Assembly (NCBI GenBank): GCA_025360105.1
Contig: JANYCT010000017.1
Span: 1 to 49,749, forward strand
Source of the DNA: Actinomycetes bacterium
GTDB lineage: Bacteria > Actinomycetota > Acidimicrobiia > Acidimicrobiales > Ilumatobacteraceae
Reading direction: 5' to 3'
DNA length: 49,749 bases
Position 1 is the stretch's first letter; every line of letters starts with the position of its first letter. Shown here one piece after another: positions 16,034 to 24,389 of the stretch. The translations under genes and the position numbers were made by a program. The notes beneath the pieces were generated by a model that searched no databases, was not told the origin of the DNA, and worked only from the letters and a program-made list of their open reading frames with translations.

Positions 16034-17295
16034 ATGCGTCACAACGTGCTCGTCCTCGCCATTGCGATGGTGCTGGGCGCTGCATGTTCGAGCACGGCAG
16101 CCAGTTCGATGAACGGCACAACAGCGGGCGCGACCGCGAGCACGCCCGCCGAAACTGCCAGCACCGCTACACCGGCTTCGGTGCCCAATTCGGCACCGGC
16201 GTCAACCACGCCCTACACCAGCGCGATCTATGCCGATCCGACGCATTGGATCTGTCGCGGCGACACACCCAATGACGTGTGCCACACGGCGTATCCCATC
16301 ACCCTGGTCGCGGCCGATGGCAGCCTCACGATCAACCCATCCCGGTTGCCGCCGATCCGCCGGCGGACTTTTTCTATCTGTATCCGACCAGCAGCAACGA
16401 TGCCGCGACGAACAGCGACTTGATCGCAGACTCCGAGATACGCACCACTATCGCGCAGGCAGCGCGTTTCAGTCAGGTGTGCCGGGTCTTTGTACCGATC
16501 TATCGGTCGGTCACACAGTCGGGGCTGACCAAGGCCCTCGCTACGCGTCTGAAGGATGGGCTTGTCAGCGACGGATCCGGTGCGAGCGAGTTCGCACGCG
16601 GCTGGGCACTCGCGTATGCCGACGTGCTCGACGCGTGGCGTCACTATCTGGCCAACGACAACCACGGTCGACCGGTGGTCATCCTCGCCCATTCGCAGGG
16701 CAGCTTCCACGCGGTGCGCCTGCTGCGCGAGGAGATCGATCCTCACCCCGAGCAACGGGCGCTGATCCTGTCGGCGATGCTCGCCGGCACCTCGTTCCGA
16801 GTGGCACCGGGTCAGGACGTGGGCGGCGACACGCAGCACATGCCGCTGTGCCGGGCCAATGACCAGATCGGCTGCGTGATCACCTTTCAGACCTATCGCG
16901 ACGGCGAACCTCCCCAACCCGGATCACTCTTCGGCGCGCCCACCGCAACCGCCGACTCGGCGTGCACCAATCCTGCCGCGCTCGCTGGCGGGCCTGGCGT
17001 GCTCGACGTTGCTGCACCTCCCGGCGCGTGGGTCTTCGCCAACGCTTCGGCCGCGTCTCCGATCACCACGTCGTTCGTCGGTGTGCCCGGCCTGATCACC
17101 GGCGAATGCAAGGTCAGTCAGCGCTATCACTATCTCGCCATCACGGTGAACGGGGATCCCACCGATCCGCGCGCTGATGACCTGCCTGCCGGTGGCATCC
17201 CCAACTGGGGACTGCACGGACTCGACCTCAGCCTCACGCAGGAGTCACTCATCTCGCTCGTGCGGAGCCAAACGGCCGCGTACCTGAAGCGCTGA
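16034..17295 (+). pseudogene. DUF3089 alpha/beta-hydrolase lipoprotein, broken by a one-base frameshift
   Basis: The gene starts at ATG 16034 with a lipoprotein-type signal (MRHNVLVLAIAMVLGAAC, Cys18), a Ser/Thr/Ala linker, and THWICRGDTPNDVCHTA, the usual start of a DUF3089 domain. The reading frame then ends at 16423, while the rest of the domain (ADFFYLYPTSSNDAATNSDL, nucleophile LAHSQGS, to SLVRSQTAAYLKR) continues in another frame to 17295. Adding one C to the CCC run at 16341-16343 joins them as PSPVAADPPADFFYLYPT and gives 420 codons exactly. So this is either a recent frameshift or an assembly error in a homopolymer. Intact relatives are secreted hydrolases of unknown substrate. A TACGCT box lies 6 nt before the ATG. 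Confidence 0.82.
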
Positions 17296-17353
17296 GCTCA
17301 ACGGCGCCGATGCTCCGCGAGCACCGACCCTCCGAAAGGCGTCGCTGAACAGG

Positions 17354-17442
17354 TGACCGTACGTCACTACACTAGTTGATAGACGCTTCTTACCTTGCAT
17401 CACAATGCAAGCTTTGGTATCCTGATTCGGCACTGAAGTGCT
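17354..17442 (+). promoter_or_regulatory. promoter and inverted repeats upstream of the HTH-Fic module
   Basis: In the 192-bp gap before the HTH gene, a candidate promoter TTGCAT (17396-17401) and TATCCT (17419-17424) has a 17-base spacer. Its -35 lies inside a perfect inverted repeat, CTTGCAT-CACA-ATGCAAG (17395-17412). Two more inverted repeats flank it: GTGAC-CGTAC-GTCAC (17354-17368) and GCACT-GA-AGTGC (17431-17442). This is the expected arrangement for autorepression by the HTH protein. Confidence 0.6.
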
Positions 17443-17487
17443 CAAGCGACCGCACCCCGCGGCCCACGTATCAAACGAGGGAGACCC

Positions 17488-17961
17488 GTGCCGACGACCA
17501 CCAGCGCCATCGGCCGCCGACGCGCTCGACGGCACCTCGACGACCGCGGTGCCGAGCAACGTCATCGGCTCGCCCAGTTCAGCACACCGCATGGCGGTTG
17601 GGTCGCTGCGATCCGCGAGGCCCTCGGAATGTCCCGAAAGGATCTGGCCACGAGATTGAAGGTGAGCGAATCGAGCGTGGCCCGACTGGAGGCAAGCGAA
17701 CGGGCAGGCACCGCCCAGCTCGACACGCTGCGCCGCGCCGCTGATGCGCTGGGCTGCGACCTCGTCTACGCCCTGGTGCCTCGTCGGCCGCTCGAAGACA
17801 TGGTCCAAGAGCAGGCACACACGAAAGCCCGCAAGCTGCTCGCCGAGGTGCAACACACGATGCTGCTCGAGGATCAGGCACCGCGGCTGTCAGCACTGCA
17901 GCAGATACTCGACGACAACGCTGCGGATCGGGTCGACCGGCCGGGCCTGTGGAATGAGTGA
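17488..17961 (+). CDS. mobile mystery protein A (XRE-type HTH)
   Basis: A 157-residue protein with one XRE-like helix-turn-helix (about residues 36-98: GGWVAAIREALGMSRKDLATRLKVSESSVARLEASERAGTAQLDTLRRAADALGCDLVYALVP). The HTH is followed by a helical tail (MVQEQAHTKARKLLAEVQHTMLLEDQ). This and the overlapping Fic gene match the pair known as mobile mystery proteins A and B, which travel together on plasmids and other mobile contexts. A is probably the DNA-binding and neutralising partner. Start GTG 17488 has GAGGGAG five bases ahead. It overlaps the Fic gene by 8 bp. The promoter region carries palindromes suited to autoregulation. Confidence 0.88.
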   Translation: MPTTTSAIGRRRARRHLDDRGAEQRHRLAQFSTPHGGWVAAIREALGMSRKDLATRLKVSESSVARLEASERAGTAQLDTLRRAADALGCDLVYALVPRRPLEDMVQEQAHTKARKLLAEVQHTMLLEDQAPRLSALQQILDDNAADRVDRPGLWNE

Positions 17962-18565
17962 TTCGGACAACGCCCCTTGGCGCACCGGGCACGAGCCAGC
18001 AGGCGCCACCCCGCTATCGGAGCACGACAAGAACGGCCTGCGTTTGTCGTGGGTGGCCACCTGGGCCGACCTGAACGCGGCGGAAGCCGCGAACATCGCC
18101 AAAGCACTCGGGATGCGGCGATGGTATGGGTACTCCACCGAGAAACTGTTGGACGACCACGTGCAGCGAACGTTGCACAGAGCGATGTTCGACGAGGTGT
18201 GGAAATGGGCCGGCCGGTACCGCACGACCGAGACCAACATCGGTTGCGACCCACACCACATCGGCGTGCGAGTACGCGAGTTGTGCGAGAACGCGAAGCA
18301 CTGGTTCACGGGAACGATGGCTGTAGACGAAGCAGGGTGCATGTTTCACCACGAGCTCGTTGCCACCCATCCGTTTGCGAACGGCAATGGACGACACGCT
18401 CGAGTCGCGACTGACCTGCTGTTGAGGTCACTCGGTGCCCAGCCGTTCACGTGGGGCCGCGTCAACCTTGTGCAGGCATCGACCACGAGGAAGGCATACA
18501 TCGCAGCGTTGCAGGCCGCCGACCGCGGCGATCACGAGCCACTGATCACGTTCGCACGGTCCTGA
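17954..18565 (+). CDS. mobile mystery protein B (Fic-domain protein)
   Basis: A 203-residue Fic protein. The Fic active-site loop HPFANGNGRHAR (139-150) is intact, with the catalytic His139 and the phosphate-binding GNGR. The upstream flap region (GRYRTTETNIGCDPHHIGVRVREL) is also present. Fic enzymes normally transfer AMP from ATP to a hydroxyl of a target protein; the target here is unknown. Near the N-terminus TPLSEH (19-24) resembles the autoinhibitory [S/T]xxxE[G/N] motif but has His at the last position, so self-inhibition is uncertain. ATG 17954 overlaps the end of the HTH gene, implying coupled translation as in toxin-antitoxin-like pairs. Confidence 0.9.
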   Translation: MSDSDNAPWRTGHEPAGATPLSEHDKNGLRLSWVATWADLNAAEAANIAKALGMRRWYGYSTEKLLDDHVQRTLHRAMFDEVWKWAGRYRTTETNIGCDPHHIGVRVRELCENAKHWFTGTMAVDEAGCMFHHELVATHPFANGNGRHARVATDLLLRSLGAQPFTWGRVNLVQASTTRKAYIAALQAADRGDHEPLITFARS

Positions 18566-18614
18566 CCGCTTGCCCGCGGGCTGGAACGAACCGTTCGCCG
18601 TTACCCTTGACGGT

Positions 18615-19574
18615 ATGGATCGCGGCGTCACACCGGGGTGGGTCACCAGCGCCGGCGTGGTTGTGGTAGCCGGAAAAGGTGGGGTCGGGTCCACCACTGT
18701 GGCAGCGGCTCTTGCGTTGATCGCCGCCCGCCAAGGTGCCGACGTGTTGCTGGTCTCGGTCGACGGGCGCCCGGGCTTGGGTCCGTTGCTGGGCGGCGAA
18801 CCGATCGGGCCAGAAGAGCGCGTGTTGCGAGCCTTCGGGCGCAGGGGCCGTATTCGTGGTCGCACCATTCCGCCCGAGCAGGCTTTCAGCGATTACCTCG
18901 CGCTCAAAGGGATCGGAGGGGTGTTCCGCAAGGCCGCGTCGGCGGCGTCTCTCGATGCCATCGCGGCAGCCACTCCCGGCATGGAACATCTGCTCGTGCT
19001 CGGAAAGATCAAAGAGTTGCAGCGCGAGAAGGCAGCCGACCTGATCATCGTCGATGCACCGCCAGCTGGGCTCGCCGCGCCGTTCCTGCGTTCGGCCTCG
19101 GCGCTGCAGGACATCGTCGCCAGCGGACCCGTCCGTACTCAGGCCGATGAAGTGGCCGAGATGCTCGCCGATGCGAAGCGTTGTCAGGGTCTCCTTGTCA
19201 CCATCCCCGAGGAGACGCCCGTCAACGAAGTTGTGGAGTTGGCCTACGACCTCGAAGAAAAGCTCGGGCTGTCGTTGGGACCGCTCATCGTGAACGCGTG
19301 CTGGACCGACCTGCCGGGTCTTGGCATGTCACCAACTGCCGCGGCGCGCGAGCAGGGCGTCAAGCTGTCCCGAGCGGCCAAGGCCGCGCTCGATGTGTCG
19401 GCGCAGTTCGGCAAGGTGCGCATGGAGGGCCAGCGCCGACAGCTCGCCCGCCTCACCGAGTTGTTGCCCCTTGCCCGAATCGAACTCCCGCGTGTGCCAA
19501 CCGCGCGATTCGGACCCGCCGAACTCGATGTGCTCGCTGCCGCACTCGCCGTTGAACCAACGGTGCCGTCATGA
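18615..19574 (+). CDS. ArsA/Get3-like ATPase, first of pair (P-loop Lys replaced by Ser)
   Basis: A 319-residue member of the ArsA/Get3/MinD ATPase family. Its deviant Walker A reads GKGGVGSTT (20-28): the signature lysine (GKGG) is present, but the P-loop lysine normally before TT is Ser. Switch regions appear as LLVSVDGRPG and IIVDAPPAGLAAPF. Get3-type proteins act as dimers in which each signature lysine reaches into the partner's nucleotide site. The partner encoded immediately downstream has the opposite change (see there), so the two are probably an obligate heterodimer. The pairing resembles Rv3679-Rv3680 of Mycobacterium tuberculosis. Role in membrane-protein targeting or metabolite sensing is inference. 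ATG 18615 has TACCCT 7 nt upstream; the stop overlaps the next ATG as ATGA. Confidence 0.88.
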   Translation: MDRGVTPGWVTSAGVVVVAGKGGVGSTTVAAALALIAARQGADVLLVSVDGRPGLGPLLGGEPIGPEERVLRAFGRRGRIRGRTIPPEQAFSDYLALKGIGGVFRKAASAASLDAIAAATPGMEHLLVLGKIKELQREKAADLIIVDAPPAGLAAPFLRSASALQDIVASGPVRTQADEVAEMLADAKRCQGLLVTIPEETPVNEVVELAYDLEEKLGLSLGPLIVNACWTDLPGLGMSPTAAAREQGVKLSRAAKAALDVSAQFGKVRMEGQRRQLARLTELLPLARIELPRVPTARFGPAELDVLAAALAVEPTVPS

Positions 19575-20704
19575 GCCCCAAGCGCGCCACGCCAAAGACA
19601 CCGGTGGCGTTGCCGCCCGGTGCGGCGCACGGGTCGTCGTTGCGCGACGTACTCGCCAACGCATCGCTGTTGGTCACATGCGGCCCCGGTGGTGTTGGCA
19701 AGACAACCACCGCGGCAGCCCTCGCCATCGGAGCCGCACGCATGGGTCGGCGTGTCGTGGTAGTCACGGTCGACCCGGCGCGCCGCTTGGCCGATGCTTT
19801 GGGTCTCGATATGAGCGCGCACGCCTTCGAACCGCATGAGGTGCAGGGTGCCACCGACGGCAAGGGCTCGCTGTTCGCACTCATGCTCGATGCCGAGACC
19901 ACGTTCGATCGTATGATTACCGATCGAGCAAACGACCCCGCGCGTGCCGCTGCAGTGTTGTCGAACCCGGTGTATCGCAGCATCGCCGGTTCCCTCGGCG
20001 GCGCTCAGGAGTACATGGCCATCGAGCGTCTGCATCAGCTGCACACCAGCGGCAAGTACGACCTTGTGGTGCTCGACACACCACCGTCACGCCACGCCAT
20101 CGATTTGCTCGAAGCGCCCGATCGGCTGATGACCTTCCTCGGCCACCCCATCTACCGCGTGCTCACCATGCCTACGCGATCGTTCGCGAAGGTCACCAAT
20201 GCCGGATCCTCCGCCTTCTTGTGGATGGTCCGCAAGCTTGCCGGCCCCAAGATCGTCGAGGACACCATCGAGTTCTTCCGGTCCCTGGCCGGCATGGAAG
20301 AAGGACTTCGTGCGCGTGCTGGCGAAGTATCGGTGATCCTGCGCTCCACAGAGACCGCGTTCGTACTGGTGTCCAGTCCTCGCGCCGAAGCAATTTCGGA
20401 GAGCACCCATCTGGTCAACGCTCTGCGCGATGGCGGCTTCCACCTGGGCGGCGTCGTGGTGAACCTGGTGCATCCGTTACCACCGCCTGCCGAGGCGTTC
20501 TTCGATCTGCCACCGGGGCCACTTGCCGATCACGTTGCCTACCATGCCGACCTGTTCGCGCTCGCCACATCGGAGCGCGCCGAGATGGCCGAACTCATGG
20601 CGCTCGCCAAGGGTGCCGCAGAGGCCGAACTTCCGTTGCTCGACAACGACATTCACGATGTGGAAGGGCTCAAGACACTGTCGGAGATGTTGCTGGCCGA
20701 CTGA
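19571..20704 (+). CDS. ArsA/Get3-like ATPase, second of pair (signature Lys replaced by Pro)
   Basis: A 377-residue ArsA/Get3-like ATPase. Its P-loop is GPGGVGKTT: the catalytic P-loop lysine is present but the signature lysine (normally GKGG) is Pro. Switch I reads VTVDPARRLADALG, close to the DPA motif of Get3, and switch II VVLDTPPSRHAIDLL. A helical middle region with FRSLAGMEEGLRARAGEV could correspond to the client-binding subdomain; no CxxC zinc motif is seen. With the upstream gene it would form one complete composite ATP site. Its ATG overlaps the upstream stop by four bases (ATGA), so equimolar production is likely. It converges on the FAH gene after 15 bp. Confidence 0.9.
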   Translation: MSPKRATPKTPVALPPGAAHGSSLRDVLANASLLVTCGPGGVGKTTTAAALAIGAARMGRRVVVVTVDPARRLADALGLDMSAHAFEPHEVQGATDGKGSLFALMLDAETTFDRMITDRANDPARAAAVLSNPVYRSIAGSLGGAQEYMAIERLHQLHTSGKYDLVVLDTPPSRHAIDLLEAPDRLMTFLGHPIYRVLTMPTRSFAKVTNAGSSAFLWMVRKLAGPKIVEDTIEFFRSLAGMEEGLRARAGEVSVILRSTETAFVLVSSPRAEAISESTHLVNALRDGGFHLGGVVVNLVHPLPPPAEAFFDLPPGPLADHVAYHADLFALATSERAEMAELMALAKGAAEAELPLLDNDIHDVEGLKTLSEMLLAD

Positions 20705-20719
20705 GGCGATGCCGTCAGC

Positions 20720-21592
20720 TCACCATGCCGGCGTTGGCGGCTGGGCAAAGACCGGGTTCTCGATCACGCCGATCTGATCGATCTCGACCCGCACTGTCTG
20801 TCCAGCACGAAGCAGCCCAGGAGGATCCATCGCGATTCCCACCCCTGACGGTGTGCCAGTGGCGATGATCATGCCCGGCAACAGAGTGAAAGCTGTCGAG
20901 AGGTGCTCGATGAGCTCCCAACAATTGGTGAGCATCGATGCCGTCGACGCATCTTGTCGAAGTTCGCCATCAACCCACGTGCGGATGCGCAGATCGTGGG
21001 GATTCGCAATCTCGTCGGCAGTCACCAACCACGGACCGATGGGGCCGTGGGTGTCCCACGACTTGCCCATCGTCATCGTCGGTGTGGCGCGTTGCCAATC
21101 GCGCACCGACACGTCGTTCACGACGAGATAGCCGGCAACCACCTCATGAGCGCGCGCCGCGGGAACACCACGGCAGCGACGAGCGATCACCACTCCCAAC
21201 TCACCCTCGTAATCCACCTTCGTGGGCGCAACGGTGGGGATCTCGATGGGGTCGAACGGCCCGGTCACGCACGACACCTGCTTGTTGAACACCACCGGAC
21301 TCTCGGGCCGATCACGACCAGACTCGGCCACGTGCAACGCATAGTTCAACCCGATCGCAAGGAACTCCGGAGGCGAGACGATGGGGGCCTCGAGCCGAAC
21401 CGACGCGAGTGCCAGCGGTTCCGCCTTCCCTTCGGCGAGGAGCGTGCGCACCCGCTCGAGCCCATCGATCGCGAGCAGCACGCCCACATCCGTGGGCAAG
21501 GTGACATCGACCGTTCCGATGTCGAGTACGACCTCGCCCTGCACGACCCCGAGTCGGGTCCGACCGGTGTGGGTAAATCGGGCGATGCGCAT
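20720..21592 (-). CDS. fumarylacetoacetate hydrolase (FAH) family protein
   Basis: A 290-residue FAH-family enzyme. The short N-terminal domain (MRIARFTHTGRTRLGVVQGEVVLDIG) precedes the catalytic domain: PPEFLAIGLNYALHVAESG, the metal-binding glutamates in DYEGELGVVIARR and the aspartate in VVNDVSVRDWQ, and TGTPSGVGIAMDPPGLLRAGQTVRVEIDQIG near the end. Members hydrolyse, decarboxylate or isomerise beta-diketo or oxo acids, usually in aromatic degradation, with Mg2+ or Mn2+. The substrate is unknown. The frame is open 72 codons further upstream, but ATG 21592 fits the family and has GGGGAG eight bases ahead. Divergent from the LLM oxidoreductase. Confidence 0.92.
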   Translation of the reverse strand: MRIARFTHTGRTRLGVVQGEVVLDIGTVDVTLPTDVGVLLAIDGLERVRTLLAEGKAEPLALASVRLEAPIVSPPEFLAIGLNYALHVAESGRDRPESPVVFNKQVSCVTGPFDPIEIPTVAPTKVDYEGELGVVIARRCRGVPAARAHEVVAGYLVVNDVSVRDWQRATPTMTMGKSWDTHGPIGPWLVTADEIANPHDLRIRTWVDGELRQDASTASMLTNCWELIEHLSTAFTLLPGMIIATGTPSGVGIAMDPPGLLRAGQTVRVEIDQIGVIENPVFAQPPTPAW

Positions 21593-21716
21593 GTGTCGGC
21601 TCCCCAAGAGGCGTGACTGAGGCGACGATCGCCTGAGCGACGTTTGTAGCCCACCTGGTTCTCCGGCGCAAACACGTAGCAGTGCATCACGCCCGCACGG
21701 CTCGTACCGTAGGGGC

Positions 21717-22745
21717 ATGACCTCAACCCGATCGGTCCAGCTGTCGGTGCTCGATCTCTCGGTGCTCGCCGAAGGTGCCAGCAGCGCCGACGCGCTGCGC
21801 GACACCACTGCACTCGCCGTGCGCGCCGACGAACTCGGCTTCGCGCGCTTCTGGGTAGCCGAGCATCACAACATGCCCAGTGTCGCGTGCACCGCTCCGA
21901 CGGTGCTCATTGCCCATCTCGCCGCGCTCACAGCGCGCATTCATGTGGGATCGGGCGGCGTGATGTTGCCCAATCATGCACCGCTCGTGGTTGCCGAGCA
22001 GTTCGCGATGCTCGAGGCATTGCACCCCGGCCGCATCGATGTCGGCATCGGTCGCGCTCCCGGCACCGATCAGGTCACCGCGGCAGCGTTGCGACGGTCG
22101 GCCGATGCGCTCGGCGCAGAGGACTTCCCACGCCACCTGCTCGATCTGATGGGTCTCCTTGGCGATGCACGCGACGACGTCGACGCCGACATTCATCTCA
22201 CCAACGGACTGTGGAAGCAGTTCCGCGCCACTCCCGCGGCCACCTCGTCGCCGGGCGTCTACCTGCTCGGCTCCAGCGGGTACAGCGCCGAACTCGCTGG
22301 CCGGCTCGGTCTGCCGTTCGCGTTCGCACACCACTTCGACATGGGCGGCACCCTGCAGGCTGTTGATCTGTATCAGTCAATGTTCGAACCGTCGGCCGTG
22401 CTCGCCAAACCACATCTGATCATCACCGCCAATGTGCTCGCGGCCGACACAACCGAGGAAGCCGATTGGCACTCCGCTCCGGGCAGGCTCACCGCGCTCG
22501 GACGACGCACGGGCCGCTTCACACCCTTGCCATCACCCGCGGCGGCCGCCATTCATCCCGATCTCCAACAGGCGATGCGCATGCCGAGCAATCGCATCGT
22601 CGGGGCGATCGACGATGTCGTGCACGGCATGCGCGGTCTCGTCGAGCGCACGGGCGCCAACGAGCTGATGATCACCTCCGTGGCATTCGACCTGTCGGCG
22701 CGCATTCGCAGCCTCGAACTGGTCGCGGGCCACTGGCCGGGGTGA
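21717..22745 (+). CDS. LLM-class flavin-dependent oxidoreductase (MsnO8-like)
   Basis: A 342-residue luciferase-like monooxygenase. It shows the conserved FWVAEHHNMPSVACTAPTVLIAHLAALTARIHVGSGGVMLPNHAPLVVAEQFAMLEALHPGRIDVGIGRAPGTD block (about 45-120) and YLLGSSGYSAELAGRLGLPFAFAHHF later. These features fit the MsnO8 subgroup. It would use reduced FMN and O2, or F420, on an unknown substrate. Start ATG 21717 has a TACCGT box 6 nt upstream and no ribosome site, so it may be read from a leaderless transcript. It is followed by the 57-aa/Rieske/P450 operon after about 100 bp. Confidence 0.92.
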   Translation: MTSTRSVQLSVLDLSVLAEGASSADALRDTTALAVRADELGFARFWVAEHHNMPSVACTAPTVLIAHLAALTARIHVGSGGVMLPNHAPLVVAEQFAMLEALHPGRIDVGIGRAPGTDQVTAAALRRSADALGAEDFPRHLLDLMGLLGDARDDVDADIHLTNGLWKQFRATPAATSSPGVYLLGSSGYSAELAGRLGLPFAFAHHFDMGGTLQAVDLYQSMFEPSAVLAKPHLIITANVLAADTTEEADWHSAPGRLTALGRRTGRFTPLPSPAAAAIHPDLQQAMRMPSNRIVGAIDDVVHGMRGLVERTGANELMITSVAFDLSARIRSLELVAGHWPG

Positions 22746-22805
22746 CACGATCAGGCTGAACACGATCGGGACTTTGGTCCCTTCCGCGCGCTCGGGTGTT
22801 GTTGT

Positions 22806-22830
22806 TAGGTTCCCATTGATCCACGGATCA
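22806..22830 (+). promoter_or_regulatory. candidate promoter and operator of the 57-aa/Rieske/P450 operon
   Basis: A TAGGTT box (22806-22811) is followed by a 14-bp palindrome, TGATCC-AC-GGATCA (22817-22830), at the expected transcription start. About 20 bp later AAGGGGA precedes ATG 22850, so unlike many neighbours this transcript would have a leader with a ribosome site. A bound regulator over the start point would repress the operon. I found no convincing -35. Confidence 0.45.
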
Positions 22831-22849
22831 GACAGGCAAGGGGACCCGT

Positions 22850-23023
22850 ATGCATCTTCGCCGGCACCCGCTCAGCGGGGCACTGTACGAAATCGACGAA
22901 TCCGGGCACGTCCGTGTCGATGATCACGGCGTCCGCGGGGTGTTCACGCCACAGGGTGAGTGGATCTCCGGCGAACTGCGCCATGCCGACGCCCATCTCT
23001 GTGGATGGTTGGCCGGCATATGA
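22850..23023 (+). CDS. 57-residue protein coupled to the Rieske oxygenase
   Basis: A short open frame begins at ATG 22850, seven bases after AAGGGGA, and its TGA overlaps the ATG of the Rieske gene as ATGA. The product begins MHLRRHPLSGALYEIDESG and ends HAD/AHLCGWLAGI-like (DAHLCGWLAGI). It has His- and acid-rich parts, a single Cys, several Gly and Trp, no signal peptide and no membrane segment. I do not recognise the family. Its tight coupling, proper ribosome site and codon pattern like its neighbours support a real gene. It could be an accessory or partner of the oxygenase, but that is only context. Confidence 0.68.
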   Translation: MHLRRHPLSGALYEIDESGHVRVDDHGVRGVFTPQGEWISGELRHADAHLCGWLAGI

Positions 23024-24387
23024 CCACGATCGACCGCGAGTCTTCCCAACGTTCGCGCGGGCTCTCGTTCCAGGACCTCCTCGACGACGACACGCATCCC
23101 GTACCACCGGTGTTGCGCTGGCAATCGCCCATCGATTCCGGTCCCACCTCGGTGCCCGCTGATCGCTACACGTCTCGCGAGTTCCACGATCTCGAGGTGG
23201 CCAAGGTGTGGCGCAAGGTGTGGCAGATGGCCTGCCGCGAGGAAGACATCCCGGTCGTAGGGGACCATCTCAACTACGAGATCGCGGGCATCTCGATTCT
23301 CGTGGTGCGCTCCGCTCCAGACGTGATCACTGCGTTCCACAACGTATGCCTGCACCGCGGTCGACTGCTCAAGGAATCCACCTGCCGCGACGAAGAACTG
23401 CGTTGCGCGTTCCACGGCTTCGCGTGGGAACTCGATGGCGCGCTCAAGCACGTACCGAGCCATTGGGACTTCCCACAGGTGACGAGCAACTGGTGCCTCC
23501 CCCAGGTGCAGGTCGGTCTGTGGAGAGGGTTCGTGTTCATCAACATGGATCCGGACGCCGGCCCGCTCGCCGAACATCTCGGCGACCTCTCCGCCCATTT
23601 CTCGCAGTGGCCGCTCGAGCAACGCTACAAGCAGGCGCACGTGGCCAAGGTGCTGCGCTGCAACTGGAAGGTGGCCCAGGAAGCATTCATGGAGGCGTAC
23701 CACGTGGTGGCCACTCACCCTCAACTGCTCCCCGGCATTGGCGACTCGAACAGCCAGTACGACGTGTTCGGCAACTTCAGTCGAGCGATGACACCAAACG
23801 GTACGCCGAGCCCGCACCTGCAATGGGAACCCACCGAGCAGGAGATGCTCGACGCCATGCTCGATCGCAACCTCGATGACCCACTTGTGTTCGTGGTGCC
23901 CGAGGGCAAGACCGCGCGTGAAGTTGTCGGTGCGCTGCGCCGCAAGTCCATCCGCCCTGTCGTCGGCGATGCCGCAGCCGATGCGCTCTCCGACGCAGAG
24001 TTGTGCGACAACTTCTATTACACGTTGTTCCCCAACTTCCATCCGTGGGGCGCCTACAACCGCATCGTGTACCGCTTCCGACCGTACGGCAACCGGCACG
24101 AAATGTCGATCATGGAGTGCATGTACCTCAGCCCGTTCGAGGGTGAGCGTCCACCATCGGCACCGATTCATTTCCTGGGACCCGACGACGACTGGAACAC
24201 TGCACCGGAGCTTGGCCTGCTCGCCCGCGTGTTCAATCAAGACGTGTTCAACCTGCCCAAAGTGCAGGCTGGTCTGGAGTCTGGGGTGGCGACCGGATCA
24301 CTGCAAAACGTGACCTTTGCGAACTATCAGGAAACCAAGCTGCGCCACTTCCACGAGCTGCTTCAACGCTGGATCGACGCGCCCTGA
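23020..24387 (+). CDS. Rieske non-haem iron oxygenase, alpha subunit
   Basis: A 455-residue aromatic-ring-hydroxylating-type oxygenase. The Rieske [2Fe-2S] ligands are Cys110, His112, Cys129 and His132 (NVCLHRG...CAFHGF). The mononuclear iron histidines are His228 and His233 in EAYHVVATHPQ, and the third ligand is probably an aspartate in NQDVFNLPKVQAG near the C-terminus. It uses O2 and electrons from a reductase to hydroxylate or demethylate a substrate; no reductase or ferredoxin gene is nearby. The start (MTTIDRESSQ) overlaps the 57-aa gene by four bases. The P450 gene begins 2 bp after its stop, so the two oxygenases probably act in one pathway. Confidence 0.94.
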   Translation: MTTIDRESSQRSRGLSFQDLLDDDTHPVPPVLRWQSPIDSGPTSVPADRYTSREFHDLEVAKVWRKVWQMACREEDIPVVGDHLNYEIAGISILVVRSAPDVITAFHNVCLHRGRLLKESTCRDEELRCAFHGFAWELDGALKHVPSHWDFPQVTSNWCLPQVQVGLWRGFVFINMDPDAGPLAEHLGDLSAHFSQWPLEQRYKQAHVAKVLRCNWKVAQEAFMEAYHVVATHPQLLPGIGDSNSQYDVFGNFSRAMTPNGTPSPHLQWEPTEQEMLDAMLDRNLDDPLVFVVPEGKTAREVVGALRRKSIRPVVGDAAADALSDAELCDNFYYTLFPNFHPWGAYNRIVYRFRPYGNRHEMSIMECMYLSPFEGERPPSAPIHFLGPDDDWNTAPELGLLARVFNQDVFNLPKVQAGLESGVATGSLQNVTFANYQETKLRHFHELLQRWIDAP

Positions 24388-24389
24388 TC

